Assembly: GCA_036250195.1 (NCBI GenBank)
Contig: JAVHZZ010000006.1
Location: 72,592,869 to 72,656,868 of the forward strand
Direction: 5' to 3'
Origin: Mixophyes australis
Taxonomy: Eukaryota; Chordata; Amphibia; Anura; Limnodynastidae
DNA length: 64,000 bases
Under the pieces are notes generated by a model, which saw only the letters and a list, made by a program, of their open reading frames with translations, was not told the origin of the DNA and ran no database searches. The translations under genes and the position numbers were made by a program. Shown piece after piece: positions 54,457-64,000 of the stretch (the stretch's first letter is position 1; every line of letters begins with the position of its first letter).

Positions 54457-54643
54457 GCCAATTAAAATTGTAATTCCTACACCGTTCACCTGATTTGGAT
54501 GTAAATGCCCTCAAATTAAAGCTGAAAGTCTGCAGTTAAAGCACATCTTGTTTGTCTCATTTCAAATCCATTGTGGTGGTGTATAGAGCCCAAAATATGA
54601 TAATTGTGTAGATGTCCCAATATTTATGGACTTGACTGTATAC
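54457..54643. mobile_element. Tc1-like transposon terminal remnant
   Basis: It contains GTAATTCCTACACCGTTCAC, CCCTCAAATTAAAGCTGAAAG, TTGTGGTGGTGTATAGAGCC and the terminus TATTTATGGACTTGACTGTA. This matches the long inverted repeat of a Tc1 family widespread in fishes and frogs. Only one end is left. Confidence 0.7.
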
Positions 54644-55945
54644 TCTCTGGCATAATTTGTCTATTAGTATCAGTTATGGAAGTCTGAGCTCTTCATGGAA
54701 ATTCTAGCAGCATGAAGAAAGAAGAGAAGACAGAAGAGAAGAGAAGAAAAGAAAGAAGCTGACAAAAGGTAAGTAAAGAAACGGAGAGGCAAGGGGAGGA
54801 AAACAGAAAGGGACAGTGCTATGAAGAAGAGGGAATAAAAAAACGGGGGAGAGAAGCTGAGATTAAAAAAAAGGGGAGAGAAGCACAGATTAAATAAAAA
54901 AAGGGGAGAGAAGCACAGATTAAATAAAAAAGAGGAGAGAAGCACAGATTAAAAAAAAAGGGGGGGGAAAGCAGCATGGAGGGCGCAGTGTGAGCATAAG
55001 GAGGCACAGTGTAGTTGTGATGAAGGGTCACAGTATTGTGTGTGTGATGGCACAGGGGGCTTGTTGCAATGTAGCGTGGGTGAGGTAGGTGGTGGCTAAT
55101 TAATGAGCGCTATTTTGTTTGTAGGGTTATGGTGAGGCAATTTAATAGTGGGGACTATTAATTTAAGATGGGGTGGTTTGGGGGCTATTGAATATGGGGG
55201 TGAGTTTGGGGAGAATGAGGTCTATTTATTAAATGTGACTATGAGTTATTTAATGGCAGTGATTGCAGGAAATAGGTATTGCTGTTTGCAGGAAGGAAAT
55301 AGGTTTATTTATTAAATGTGAATACTATTATTTTAATGTTGGAGCTGGAGGAAGGCCTAATCATTAATCGTGGGTGCTATTGATTTAACGCCGGGGCTGG
55401 CTGTAATTTTCTAAATGTTTCCATTTTTTTTACCTAATAGGTCCTTCAACATTCCAGGATCCAGACAAGCCACAACTAAAGAAACCAGCAGCCACAGGTG
55501 CAGAAAGTGAGAACAAGAGGTAGGAGAGAGCAGCACAGTGTGTGAAATGTTGTGATTCTAGTAGGGACAATACCAATTTTTGGTGAGTGTTGTGCCCAAT
55601 GTAAGGTGCAGGTCAAGACTGAACTGTTTGTGTACACACTGCATTGTTTCTAGACTACACTGTGGTAGATGTCCTGAAAGTCAGGAGTGCTTGGACATAT
55701 GTGACGCTCCGGCGAATTGAGAGCCTAGTGATTTTGATGTTAGCCACGCCCCAATGGGGTATTTGCCACGCCCCCAAATGCTTGACCACAACCCCGAAAC
55801 ATTTTGCGCCACCGTTAGGCGGCGCAATTTTTTTTTTGCATGCTCGACTATAAGGGGGGACCCCATGAATTTGTTGTACCAGGACCCTGAATTCCTCTTG
55901 GCAGCCCTAGTGACACATAACAGTCTACGGGAAACACTGGTTACC
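54644..55945 (+). mobile_element. Probable interspersed element with splice-like segments
   Basis: A purine-rich segment with GTAAGTAAAG (about 54769) is followed at about 55441 by an acceptor (TTTTTACCTAATAG), a 78-nt open segment (PSTFQDPDKPQLKKPAATGA) and a donor (AAGAG|GTAGGA near 55517). Three or four ~45-bp AAAAAAGGGGAGAGAAGCAC units lie at about 54835-54970. The end (about 55690-55940) resembles a common frog repeat. No domain is recognisable. A host gene cannot be excluded, but a repeat is likelier. Confidence 0.35.
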
Positions 55946-58900
55946 TGATACAAGCTCTGCATTTATGCTTTTTCTGGGGCTGAAAAAATGCAGCATTCAA
56001 AAGCATATTTGTGACACCCTAAGACTTCAAACACACAAGCATTTAGGTGGTCAACACATCAAAGCGCATTAGGCACACAATGACGTATAAATTCTCCAAA
56101 ATAATGTAAGCCGAATAGACTTGTACATATGCACATCCTACCAATATAATGGAGTTCTATGGGGACTCTTATTTAGTACCTGTATTTAATAAGTGCTTTC
56201 ATAACGCGTTTCACCATTATGAATGCTGCAGGTACATGTTGAGACAAGTTCTTAGTGAGCTATACATGAACTCACCATACCTAGCACTCTTTGAAAATGC
56301 CTGTGCGTAGAATCCACATATCTGGATGGTTGCTGTATTAGATATGTGCTGTTTCCATGTTACTGAATACATATTTTAGTCTTCAGGTTTAAATAAGACA
56401 TCGTTAAATAAGCTTCATAAATGCACAAGGTGATTAAGAGAAATAAAACATTAAATGCTTCTTTAGATCTTTGTAACTACTGATTAGGTTATCCAGTGTA
56501 TGGAAGTCATGTATAAAGAGCTATGTTGGATCTGTGTTTGTGTAGTGAGCCCTCACCTCACTGCACTGGATCAAATTAGAATTGTTTTTTTATGTAGGTG
56601 GCATAAAGGTCTCTCCATTTTATAATGAAACATTTACAATTTTCTCGGTAAAAAAAAAAAAAAAAGATTCAATGCAGGTTACATTTGTATAGTTTCCTTA
56701 TGAATTGATCTGGTTTTACAACGCAAAAACCAGCCATCAGTATTTACAACAAGATACTGTATATGTACAAACCCTTTGAATGTGCATCACACACAACTTA
56801 AGTGGCCCTTTCAAGTTAGCTGCATCTGACTGTCACATAATAGTCCGATAAACTCCTAAAACCTTGTAGGTTGAGTCTATCAGGCTGTCATATGTCGGGG
56901 AATCATTTTATCTGTAGATGGGGAAGTCTTACCATCAGTCTATTACATGGGATGTCCACTTTGAGTTTCTTATGGGTAATCTAAGCCACAATAAGGGCCA
57001 TCTACAAATGTACAGACTTGCGGACGCCCTGTGCAAAAGCCTTTTCCTTCTTTGCAAGACTTTTTTGTGCCATTTTATATGGGTAAGCTCAAGGTTACAC
57101 GTGTCCACATGGCGTTAACTGCTGAGGAGCATCTCTGCCCCCACTAACGGTAGGAGCTGAGCAGATCAGGGTGTTACTAGACCTAAAAGTAATGTCCCCA
57201 ATACTGCACACTAATGCAAAAATGAGAATTTATGGTGTTACCATATATTAAGATGAGTTTCATGGGGGGCAGATGATGCTTTTAGGGACAAGCCAGAAGT
57301 GCTGGCGATCAGATGCCATTGAATGGGACTCATTTTGCACCATTGAGGTACACTTTATACCAGAAAGCACATTTATATGATGCAAATACCAATGTAATTA
57401 AAATAATAAGATGTACAAATGTGACAAATTAAGTACATACAGTCCTGATGTCTCCTTACCCTTTAAACATATTTAAGACATAAGTGAGCTCCCAACAAGC
57501 AATATTTTAGAAGAAAAGAAAAAAGGAACAAAAGAAGGAAAAGTTATCATTGAATTAAGCAGGTGGTGTACAAGTGGCAGTAGGCAGGTCTTAGCAGTGA
57601 CATATTTACTCTGCAGCCCTGTCATGGAGCACAAACATCATCATCATCATCATTTATTTATATAGCGCCACTGATTCCGCAGCGCTGTACAGACCTCCAA
57701 ATTGTCATACAAAACATATTTGCCAAAAAATGCAATGAGGTGAGGACTTGTGAATGCGCACAGAGGCCAAATAGATGCAATTCCACAAAAGCCAAGCACT
57801 GTACATACAATGTGACATAGGCTGCATTCTATCACGGTGCCTGAGAATTTTACAAGATTCATTTTGTATTGGATTTTTCAGTAATTTAATAATTTTATAA
57901 AAGAATATTAAGAACATGTGAAATAGTGTATGATGTGTTCCTCTAGGTGTAAACAGAATGCATAAAATAATAATTTAAAAAACAAACGAACAATGTCAAA
58001 ACCAAATTCAGGTACGTTTTATAAAAGTGACACAAATAGTGAACAGCCCTTCTCCATTCAATACCACTCCAGTGTAAAAAGCCTCCCTCTCTCCTAGGAT
58101 CATCGCCAAGTGTTATACAGCAAGCTGGCTCTGCCAGCAAAGTCCCCTTGACATATATTATTGTCTCAGTGTCTAGCTTCGATTTAGAGTGGATAGATTC
58201 ACAGCAATAAAATATTGAAATTGCATAGTAACAAGGTTATGTGAACCCTGGAGAGGTATTCACCCTATCCAAAGGATGTCTATATTGTACTGAAGAGTTC
58301 AATCATTCCTTGTGGATACAGTGATAGGTATTTTAATATACACCTCAGGCCTCAGTCCATTGCATATAAAACATTGAAATATTTAGCTTCATGCCACGGA
58401 ACGCCCTCATCTGTGGTTAGATTGCTTTCCTGCACATTGGCACAAAGGAAAAGGATGTTTTTCGTGTCAATACTATAATGCCCATTAGTACCTATAGATG
58501 TGTGCCAAGCAATGCAGATCACTGCCAATGTCCTTCACCAGCTGGATAGCTCTGAACTGGCATGATACAGCAGTTATCCTTGAATATTCCAGTGACAGTC
58601 AATAGAAAATACATACATTTTACAAGAAACCTACAAAGCATCAGTTGGATAAATTAATTTCTGGGGGATTGTAGCTAAATAATCCACTTTGAAAGATAAA
58701 TGTCTCACTTGCGCTTAAAAATCATTGTCATATCCATTGAGGACCAGGCACTCTATGGACTAGAACAGTCAATTAAATGTATATAGCAGCACGTAACATT
58801 GTCCTCAGGAGCCCTAGTGGGCTATTGTCCCAGCAACTGATATTCCTAAAGCAGAAGACAACAGCTGTAATACATTTGCCACAGGGTGAGGAATCATGAA

Positions 58901-59137
58901 AATACCTTTCTTAATACAAAATGTACATCTTTAACTTATACTGGTGAACAAAATACCATCTTGCAGCTTTCGAAGTGCTTCCAGAAAAACGCTTCATCAT
59001 AGGTGCTCCGGAACTCCCAAAACACATCACACTGCCGAGTACAAGCCAAAACGTGTACAATTAATATCTGGTTTGATAATCCCTTCATCAGTCCATGCAC
59101 TTGGCTGTATTGTACTGTAAGTAATGTTTCTTGCACT
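55946..59137 (-). other. KIF19: KIF19 3' UTR or flank and intergenic sequence
   Basis: Downstream of the KIF19 stop (59138). No coding was recognised. It includes a hammerhead-type GAAACGCGT motif on the minus strand at 56203-56212 and an L2-type tail fragment at 57638-57700, which on the minus strand supplies an AATAAA-type hexamer (about 57647-57655). The true polyadenylation site could not be fixed. Confidence 0.4.
57638..57700 (-). mobile_element. L2-type LINE 3' tail fragment
   Basis: ATCATCATCATCATCATTTA, then TTTATATAGCGCCACTGATT and CCGCAGCGCTGTACAG. Same family and orientation as 29677-30021, but truncated after ~60 bp. Confidence 0.7.
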
Positions 59138-59295
59138 TTAATGTTTTCGCATCCTTACGTCTTTGCCATTTACACCACCAGCATTTGCATTTATATAGTT
59201 AAATCGTGGCCGTTGGTTGGTAGATATTTGCTTCTTTCCATTACCAGGTTGGTTGAGCTGAGGTCCTTGATGGTCTCCTACTTTAACCATATTTC
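59138..59295 (-). CDS. KIF19: KIF19 last coding exon
   Basis: An acceptor (ACTGCATAG) is followed by 51 codons and TAA: NMVKVGDHQGPQLNQPGNGK, KQISTNQRPRFNYINANAGG, VNGKDVRMRKH. The first two bases complete a Gly codon begun by the 61314 donor, an exact phase fit. It is basic and Asn/Gln-rich, likely disordered, as expected of the kinesin tail. Confidence 0.75.
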
Positions 59296-61313
59296 CTATG
59301 CAGTATTAAAAAAAGAAAAAAAAAAAGAAAAGAAAGGAAATATAATTTTGTAGCATAATGTGAATACATTTTTGTACATAAATATCTTAAAAATTATGGG
59401 TAAGGGTTTATTAAAGTAATTCTATCATTTTCCAATAAGCATTGTCTAAGCGATTTCTTGTGTTTCCAAAGCACAAACAATTTATTTAGCAGTTGCAAAA
59501 TTTTTAGCAGTTCAATACATAATTATAATACAGTATAGCCAATACCAAATACATACATACCGTCGCGCTCGCTGCGCTCCGCTGGTACCAGCTACAGTAC
59601 TTCACTCCAGAAGACTGTGGTCAAAGAATGACTGCAGCTGGTCCCAGGGAGCTTGTATATATACACTCAGTGTTACAGAGAAAACAATGCAGATGATGTG
59701 GCTTGCTTCTATAGGTCCAGGCTTCAGGAGAGTCCAGTGTAATGCAGGTCATAGGCCAGTTCAAACAACCCCCTCCAAGGGTGAGGGTTAACATTCCAGA
59801 TGATTCTCCCGCCCAGAAACCAGTTTAAGCTAGTCTATTCACAATACTCAGTCAGTAACATTTTAAACATTTATTCCCTAACATCTCTAACTAGAGTATG
59901 CAATGTGCGATCCCTTCGGCGAATGAACCGGACAACTGCAGTCACATAGGGGATTAAACTGATACTAAACATGACATGTTTCCTGTAACCTGAACCTTAA
60001 ATATCGCACGGTAAAACAATATTAACCAATATACTTTCGTTCATCCAATTATACGACTGACAGGTTAATGATAAAATAAAAGCAATTTTTCTTCTAGCTT
60101 TGTTTCTCCCTCATCCAGACATTAAAATGCATCTGCATCATGGAGGCAGCCATTTTGTGGGCATAACCAATATATATCATGACATAGAAGCCTTTAAATT
60201 CATGAGGTGGGGGTGAAGTGGTGACATCACTGGGGCACCCTGTGAATACATTCACGAGGCGGTGGTGAAGTGATGACATCACTGGGGCACCCTGTGAATA
60301 CATTCACGAGGCGGTGGTGAAGTGGTGACATCACTGGGGCACCCTGTGAGTACATTCACGAGGCGGTGGTGAAGTGGTGACATCACTGGGGCACCCTGTG
60401 AATACATTCACGAGGCGGTGGTGAAGAGGTGACATCACTGGGGCACCCTGTGAATACATTCACGAGGCGGTGGTGAAGTGGTGACATCACTGGGGCACCC
60501 TGTGAATACATTCACGAGGCGGTGGTGAAGTGGTGACATCACTGGGGCACCCTGTGAATACATTCACGAGGCGGTGGTGACATCACTGGGGCACCCTGTG
60601 AGTACATTCACGAGGCGGTGGTGACATCACTGGGGCACCCTGTGAATACATTCACGAGGCGGTGGTGAAGTGGTGACATCACTGGGGCACCCTGTGAGTA
60701 CATTCACGAGGCGGTGGTGAAGTGGTGACATCACTGGGGCACCCTGTGAGTACATTCACGAGGCGGTGGTGAAGTGGTGACATCACTGGGGCACCCTGTG
60801 AATACATTCACGAGGCGGTGGTGAAGTGGTGACATCACTGGGGCACCCTGTGAATACATTCACGAGGCGGTGGTGACATCACTGGGGCACCCTGTGAGTA
60901 CATTCACGAGGCGGTGGTGACATCACTGGGGCACCCTGTGAATACATTCAGGAGGCGGTGGTGAAGTGGTGACATCACTGGGGCACCCTGTGAGTACATT
61001 CACGAGGCGGTGGTGAAGTGGTGACATCACTGGGGCACCCTGTGAATACATTCACGAGGCGGTGGTGACATCACTGGGGCACCCTGTGAGTACATTCACG
61101 AGGCGGTGGTGAAGTGGTGACATCACTGGGGCACCCTGTGAGTACATTCACGAGGCGGTGGTGAAGTGGTGACATCACTGGGGCACCCTGTGATTACATT
61201 CATGAGGGTGTGGTAGCTAATTCATTGATAGGCTGCATTCTCATATATATTGGTTCTACTGGCAAAATGGTTGCCACTACTGCCTACAGTAATTTAAAGA
61301 AAATGGAACCCAC
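59296..61313 (-). other. KIF19: KIF19 last intron, with minisatellite
   Basis: A 2-kb intron. It contains a 52-bp minisatellite (60185-61210) and a repeat-like start GTCGCGCTCGCTGCGCTCCGCT at about 59562-59583. No exon was seen between the phase-matched flanking exons. Confidence 0.65.
60185..61210. repeat. 52-bp minisatellite (~20 copies) in KIF19 intron
   Basis: The unit approximates GAGGCGGTGGTGAAGTGGTG, then ACATCACTGGGGCACCCTGT and GAATACATTCAC. Shorter 44-bp units lack one TGAAGTGG, and GAATAC/GAGTAC variants alternate in a higher-order pattern. No spacers. Open frames across it are not genes. Confidence 0.95.
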
Positions 61314-61470
61314 CGGCTTGGTTCTGTGGAAGTTTAACTTGCGCTATTGGTAGCACTATTTTCCCAGGAACACGGCTGTTAAGATTCTGAGGGAAGTTAG
61401 CTTGGATCTTGTGGTCTGAGTTGCTCTCCAGAACCTTGTTTCGAGAGGGATGGTTCTTTGGTCGGACCAG
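61314..61470 (-). CDS. KIF19: KIF19 penultimate coding exon
   Basis: This is a 157-nt exon with acceptor TTTCTGCAG and donor GCCG|GTGGGT. It encodes LVRPKNHPSRNKVLESNSDH, KIQANFPQNLNSRVPGKIVL and PIAQVKLPQNQA. It enters in phase 0 (matching the 63105 donor) and leaves one base (G) for the last exon. Basic, low-complexity kinesin tail. Confidence 0.78.
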
Positions 61471-61834
61471 CTGCAGAAACAGAATTAACCTGTCATTATC
61501 AATTAACATTTTCTGATTTTATACTATTTAAATAAATCATATTATAACCGCAGTTGTTCTCCAGAAATATTTACTATTTTAGATTTTAGATTTAGCCTGT
61601 CTGCTCCCTAGTTATAACAGTTCTATTCTATTCATAACAAGTTTCATTCTCATTTGAACAATCAATGCAGTTATGTGAGGATGGCAGATGCTGCATCAAG
61701 AACCCTTTTCTCTGTAATATACTTAATTGTTTTAGTTGCAGGAGATCAGCACCAGTAGCGTAGTATTAATGGTTGCAGAGGTCAGGTGTGTGACAGTGCA
61801 CCAGGTGCCTCGACTTCTGCAACCACCTCCTGTT

Positions 61835-62455
61835 TGGTCTCTCTCTCACCCACTTTGATCCGCTTCAGTCTATCCTCAAAGCTGCTGTCAGACTGATTTT
61901 CCTCTCATGATGCTCTGCCCCCCATTTCTGCCATTCCCTAGACTGGCTACCTTTTCCCTACAGAATCTATTTCAAACTCCTCACCGTCACTTACTAAGCC
62001 CTTAGCGTCTCCTCTCTCTACATCCCCAACCTCATCTCCCTCCACATTCCCCAAAGCCCTCTCCACTCTGCCAATAACCACCGTCTCTGCTCCCCTCTGA
62101 TGCCCACTTCACTCTCCTGCCTCTGAGTCTTCTCCCATATTGCCCATCCTCTGTGTCTTCCTCTCTTACATCAGCCCCATCCCTTTAGATGTAAGCTCTC
62201 TTGTATTCTTGTCTGGCCCGATCGTGTCCACCTGTGCGTCCTTGTCCCTTACCTCCTACGTTACCTTTCATTATGTTTTATGCTCTGTACATTGTGTTTA
62301 TGTTGCAGCATCTAGGCAATGCTATGCTGGTATGCTTTCAGTTTGTCCTCCTTTATCTCTTGTCCTGTCTTCTGTATTCATTGTTATATATGTTTTATTC
62401 CCCATTGTACAGCATAGCGCTCTTATGTGGTGCCTTATAAATACATTATAATAAT
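61835..62455 (+). mobile_element. Decayed L2-type LINE 3' end
   Basis: Plus-strand frames still show DFCNHLLFGLS, HFDPLQSILKAAVRLIFLS, LDWLPFPYRIYFKLLTVTY, aligning with the C-terminus of the L2 element at 31010. The 3' end ATAGCGCTCTTATGTGGTGC, then CTTATAAATACATTATAATA is a degenerate L2 terminus. Many stops; old copy. Confidence 0.75.
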
Positions 62456-62762
62456 AATGTCGCTTTGATATCCAGTATAATAGTCAGGTGCCAAGCACGA
62501 CAGTAACATTGGGGAGAAGCACCTCCTGTTTATCCTGCCGAGACAGTGGCCAGAGTGAAAGTGGAGCACAGGAATGTCTGTGTAAATGATGTATTTAACG
62601 GATGATTTATATGTATATTTGTATATGATTAATAAATATTTGATCTGTATGTGATGTATTTCTTATATGTCAATGATGGTATGCCATATGATTGTTATGT
62701 ATGCAAATTGCAAGTAATAGTAAATGTTCCTGTGATATATGTACACTATATGGAGCTAACTT

Positions 62763-62910
62763 AATAACATGGTAAAAAGAGCAATAATGTGGTGCATCCC
62801 ACAGCAACCAATCAGATATTCACTTTAAGCAGTCTAGTGGATGCCAATGAAAGCCGACAACTGATTGGTAGCTATGACAATTACATGATTACTCTTTGTA
62901 CCATGTTAAA
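62763..62910. mobile_element. Fold-back MITE
   Basis: The ends AACATGGTAAAAAGAG and CTCTTTGTACCATGTT are inverted. The interior CAACCAATCAGAT / CAACTGATTGG blocks relate it to 53013-53168. Non-coding. Confidence 0.7.
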
Positions 62911-63104
62911 AAATAACCCCCTATGTGATGTGATTAATGTGTATGGGGAATAAGGGAGAATGAGAGATCTGGGACCAGGAATATTTAGGGTGCCCAGCCC
63001 AGATTCTGCATCTCGGAGCCACTAATCAGCACAGAATTGTAGAGCTGTGAAACTAGTGATTTCAGAAGCGGTTGCCAGTATACAGATATTCTGTTGACTC
63101 TTAC

Positions 63105-63508
63105 CCCTTGGCCAGTGACCTCAAAGGACCTTGACCTCTTCTTTCTGCGCTTTACTTCTAAAGATTCCTCCCTTTTCTCCACCTTCTGAGCTGCTTTCTT
63201 CTGTGCTTGCTGCCACAGACCTGGAGACTCTCTCCGCTGGTTGGTTCCTCTCCCTCCTAGGGCTGTGACCATCTCACCGGTGCTGGTGGAGAGGTTGTCT
63301 TCACTGGCCGCGTGGTGTAGAGGAGAGCTTGGTAGATGCTGATCTCTGAGTGGAGTGTCCTCACTCTCACTCAGAGAATGAACAGAGAGGTTGCTTCTCT
63401 CTTTCATGGGCTGCAGTAGTTGTAAGCGATCACTTTCAATAACCCGGGAACGTCGCCGAGCAGCCTTCACCGAAATACTTTTGATGCTGCTTAGAATCTC
63501 TTTCTTCT
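63105..63508 (-). CDS. KIF19: KIF19 C-terminal tail exon (third from last)
   Basis: About 404 nt, with acceptor ATTTACAG and donor AAGGG|GTAAGA. It encodes KKEILSSIKSISVKAARRRS, RVIESDRLQLLQPMKERSNL, SVHSLSESEDTPLRDQHLPS, SPLHHAASEDNLSTSTGEMV and ends KRRKKRSRSFEVTGQG. I recall KIF19 tails with VKAARRRS, HSLSES, SEDNLS.STGE and KRSRSFEVTGQ-like wording. KIF19 is a kinesin-8 motor that moves to ciliary tips and depolymerises microtubules to limit cilium length. The motor domain lies outside the window to the right. Placement convergent with BTBD17 supports the call. Confidence 0.8.
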
Positions 63509-64000
63509 CTGTAAATAATAATAAAAAGATAATTCAACTATGACAGGATGAACCCACAAACTGTCACCACCAGACATATTACAAATAGAGTGTAATCTGT
63601 GTAAACTAGTTCAGACATTTAGGGCTAGATTTACTAAAGGGCGGTTTGCTCAAACCGCTGCTTTTCGGCTATTTTTCTGGCGGTTTTGAAACCGAAGCCC
63701 AAACCACCGTCAAAATGGCCAGAAATGACATTTTTCAAAACCACCACTTTACAAACCGCCATCCCGATTTTAACAATGATGAACATACAAACAGCCAGAT
63801 TTACTAAGCTGCGGTTTTCAAAACCGCCGCAAAACAGTCATCCGGCCAAACAAACAAAATAAAAGAGGTGGTTGTGAATGTCAAGATTGCTCAAACTGCT
63901 GCTGTTTGAGCTATTTGCCATTCATAACATAAGAGAAAGCATCATTGACATTTAAAATATTTGGAAAACCATTATTTATTGATAAAGGGACAAAATAAAT
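63509..64000. mobile_element. KIF19 intron with fold-back repeat (GGTTTGCTCAAACCG blocks)
   Basis: From about 63620, GGGCTAGATTTACTAAAGGG, then CGGTTTGCTCAAACCGCTGC and later AGATTTACTAAGCTGCGGTT form repeated and inverted blocks typical of a MITE family. The element may continue beyond the window. No exon was seen. Confidence 0.55.

Larger units (their letters stand above)
61471..63104 (-). other. KIF19: KIF19 intron with LINE remnant and MITE
   Basis: Holds a decayed L2-type LINE 3' end (61835-62455, plus) and a MITE (62763-62910). The rest is unassigned. Confidence 0.65.

Noticed and set aside
55644..55853. 69-codon plus-strand open frame
   Set aside because: It lies in the end of an interspersed repeat and has no domain.
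62140..62451. 103-codon plus-strand open frame with hydrophobic stretches
   Set aside because: It lies in the 3' end of a decayed L2-type LINE and is not in the LINE reading frame.

Overview
The window is nuclear DNA of a vertebrate, most likely an anuran amphibian. It has spliced genes with GT/AG introns. It also carries a dense mix of L2, Tx1, L1, Penelope-like, Tc1, mariner and hAT elements, fold-back MITEs and minisatellites, a mix typical of frog genomes. No bacterial, organellar or plasmid features were seen. The species cannot be named from sequence alone.

Genes. (1) An unidentified minus-strand gene lies at about 9.4-17.3 kb. Four exons (14679-14788, 14388-14542, 10387-10760, 9607-9717) join in perfect phase into a charged, partly coiled-coil C-terminal region. 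A second in-phase terminal exon at 9410-9547 would give a different, membrane-anchored C-terminus. A likely first exon and promoter sit near 17.2-17.4 kb. (2) A complete BTBD17 gene (plus strand, three coding exons, 45135-51226, 478 codons before the stop) has a TATA box at 45077. (3) The 3' end of KIF19 (minus strand, last three coding exons, 63508-59138) runs in from the right edge. BTBD17 and KIF19 converge tail to tail, as I recall them in other vertebrates.

Repeats, left to right. A Tc1-like relic (about 205-1345) abuts a mariner relic (about 1349-1985). Small hAT MITEs follow at 4836 and 5210, and an L1 3' end with poly(A) at 7180-8398. Three related hAT MITEs lie at 13787, 14964 and 17611; the last is swollen by a 28-bp minisatellite and a large palindrome. 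From 20282 to 27650 a Tx1 LINE is split by a 5.7-kb hAT-type element (target-site duplication GGCATATC), which is itself split by a 3.6-kb hAT element (TSD ATAGGAAC) carrying a 19 x 100-bp array. Then come a promoter-like repeat with an ~83-bp array (28.1-29.3 kb) and a fold-back element invaded by an L2-type tail (29.3-30.05 kb). A nearly intact L2-clade LINE (ORF 34022-31010, minus) adjoins ~29 copies of a 73-bp repeat (34.43-36.58 kb). After Penelope-like debris (36.95-38.1 kb) comes a second copy of the array-bearing hAT family, at 38552-42183, which keeps a broken transposase. A 1.15-kb Penelope-like insertion with a 14-bp TSD lies in BTBD17 intron 1. A broken partial duplicate of BTBD17 exon 3 lies in intron 2. 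A ~20 x 52-bp minisatellite lies in the last KIF19 intron.

The three host genes have no evident joint pathway. BTBD17 is a predicted secreted BTB/BACK protein, KIF19 is a ciliary-length kinesin, and the left gene is unassigned. The most unusual material is the hAT pair with homologous but diverged ~100-bp internal arrays, the L2 element with an array at its 5' side, the BTBD17 exon duplicate, the alternative membrane-tail exon, and the GAAACGCGT motifs suggestive of hammerhead-ribozyme remnants.
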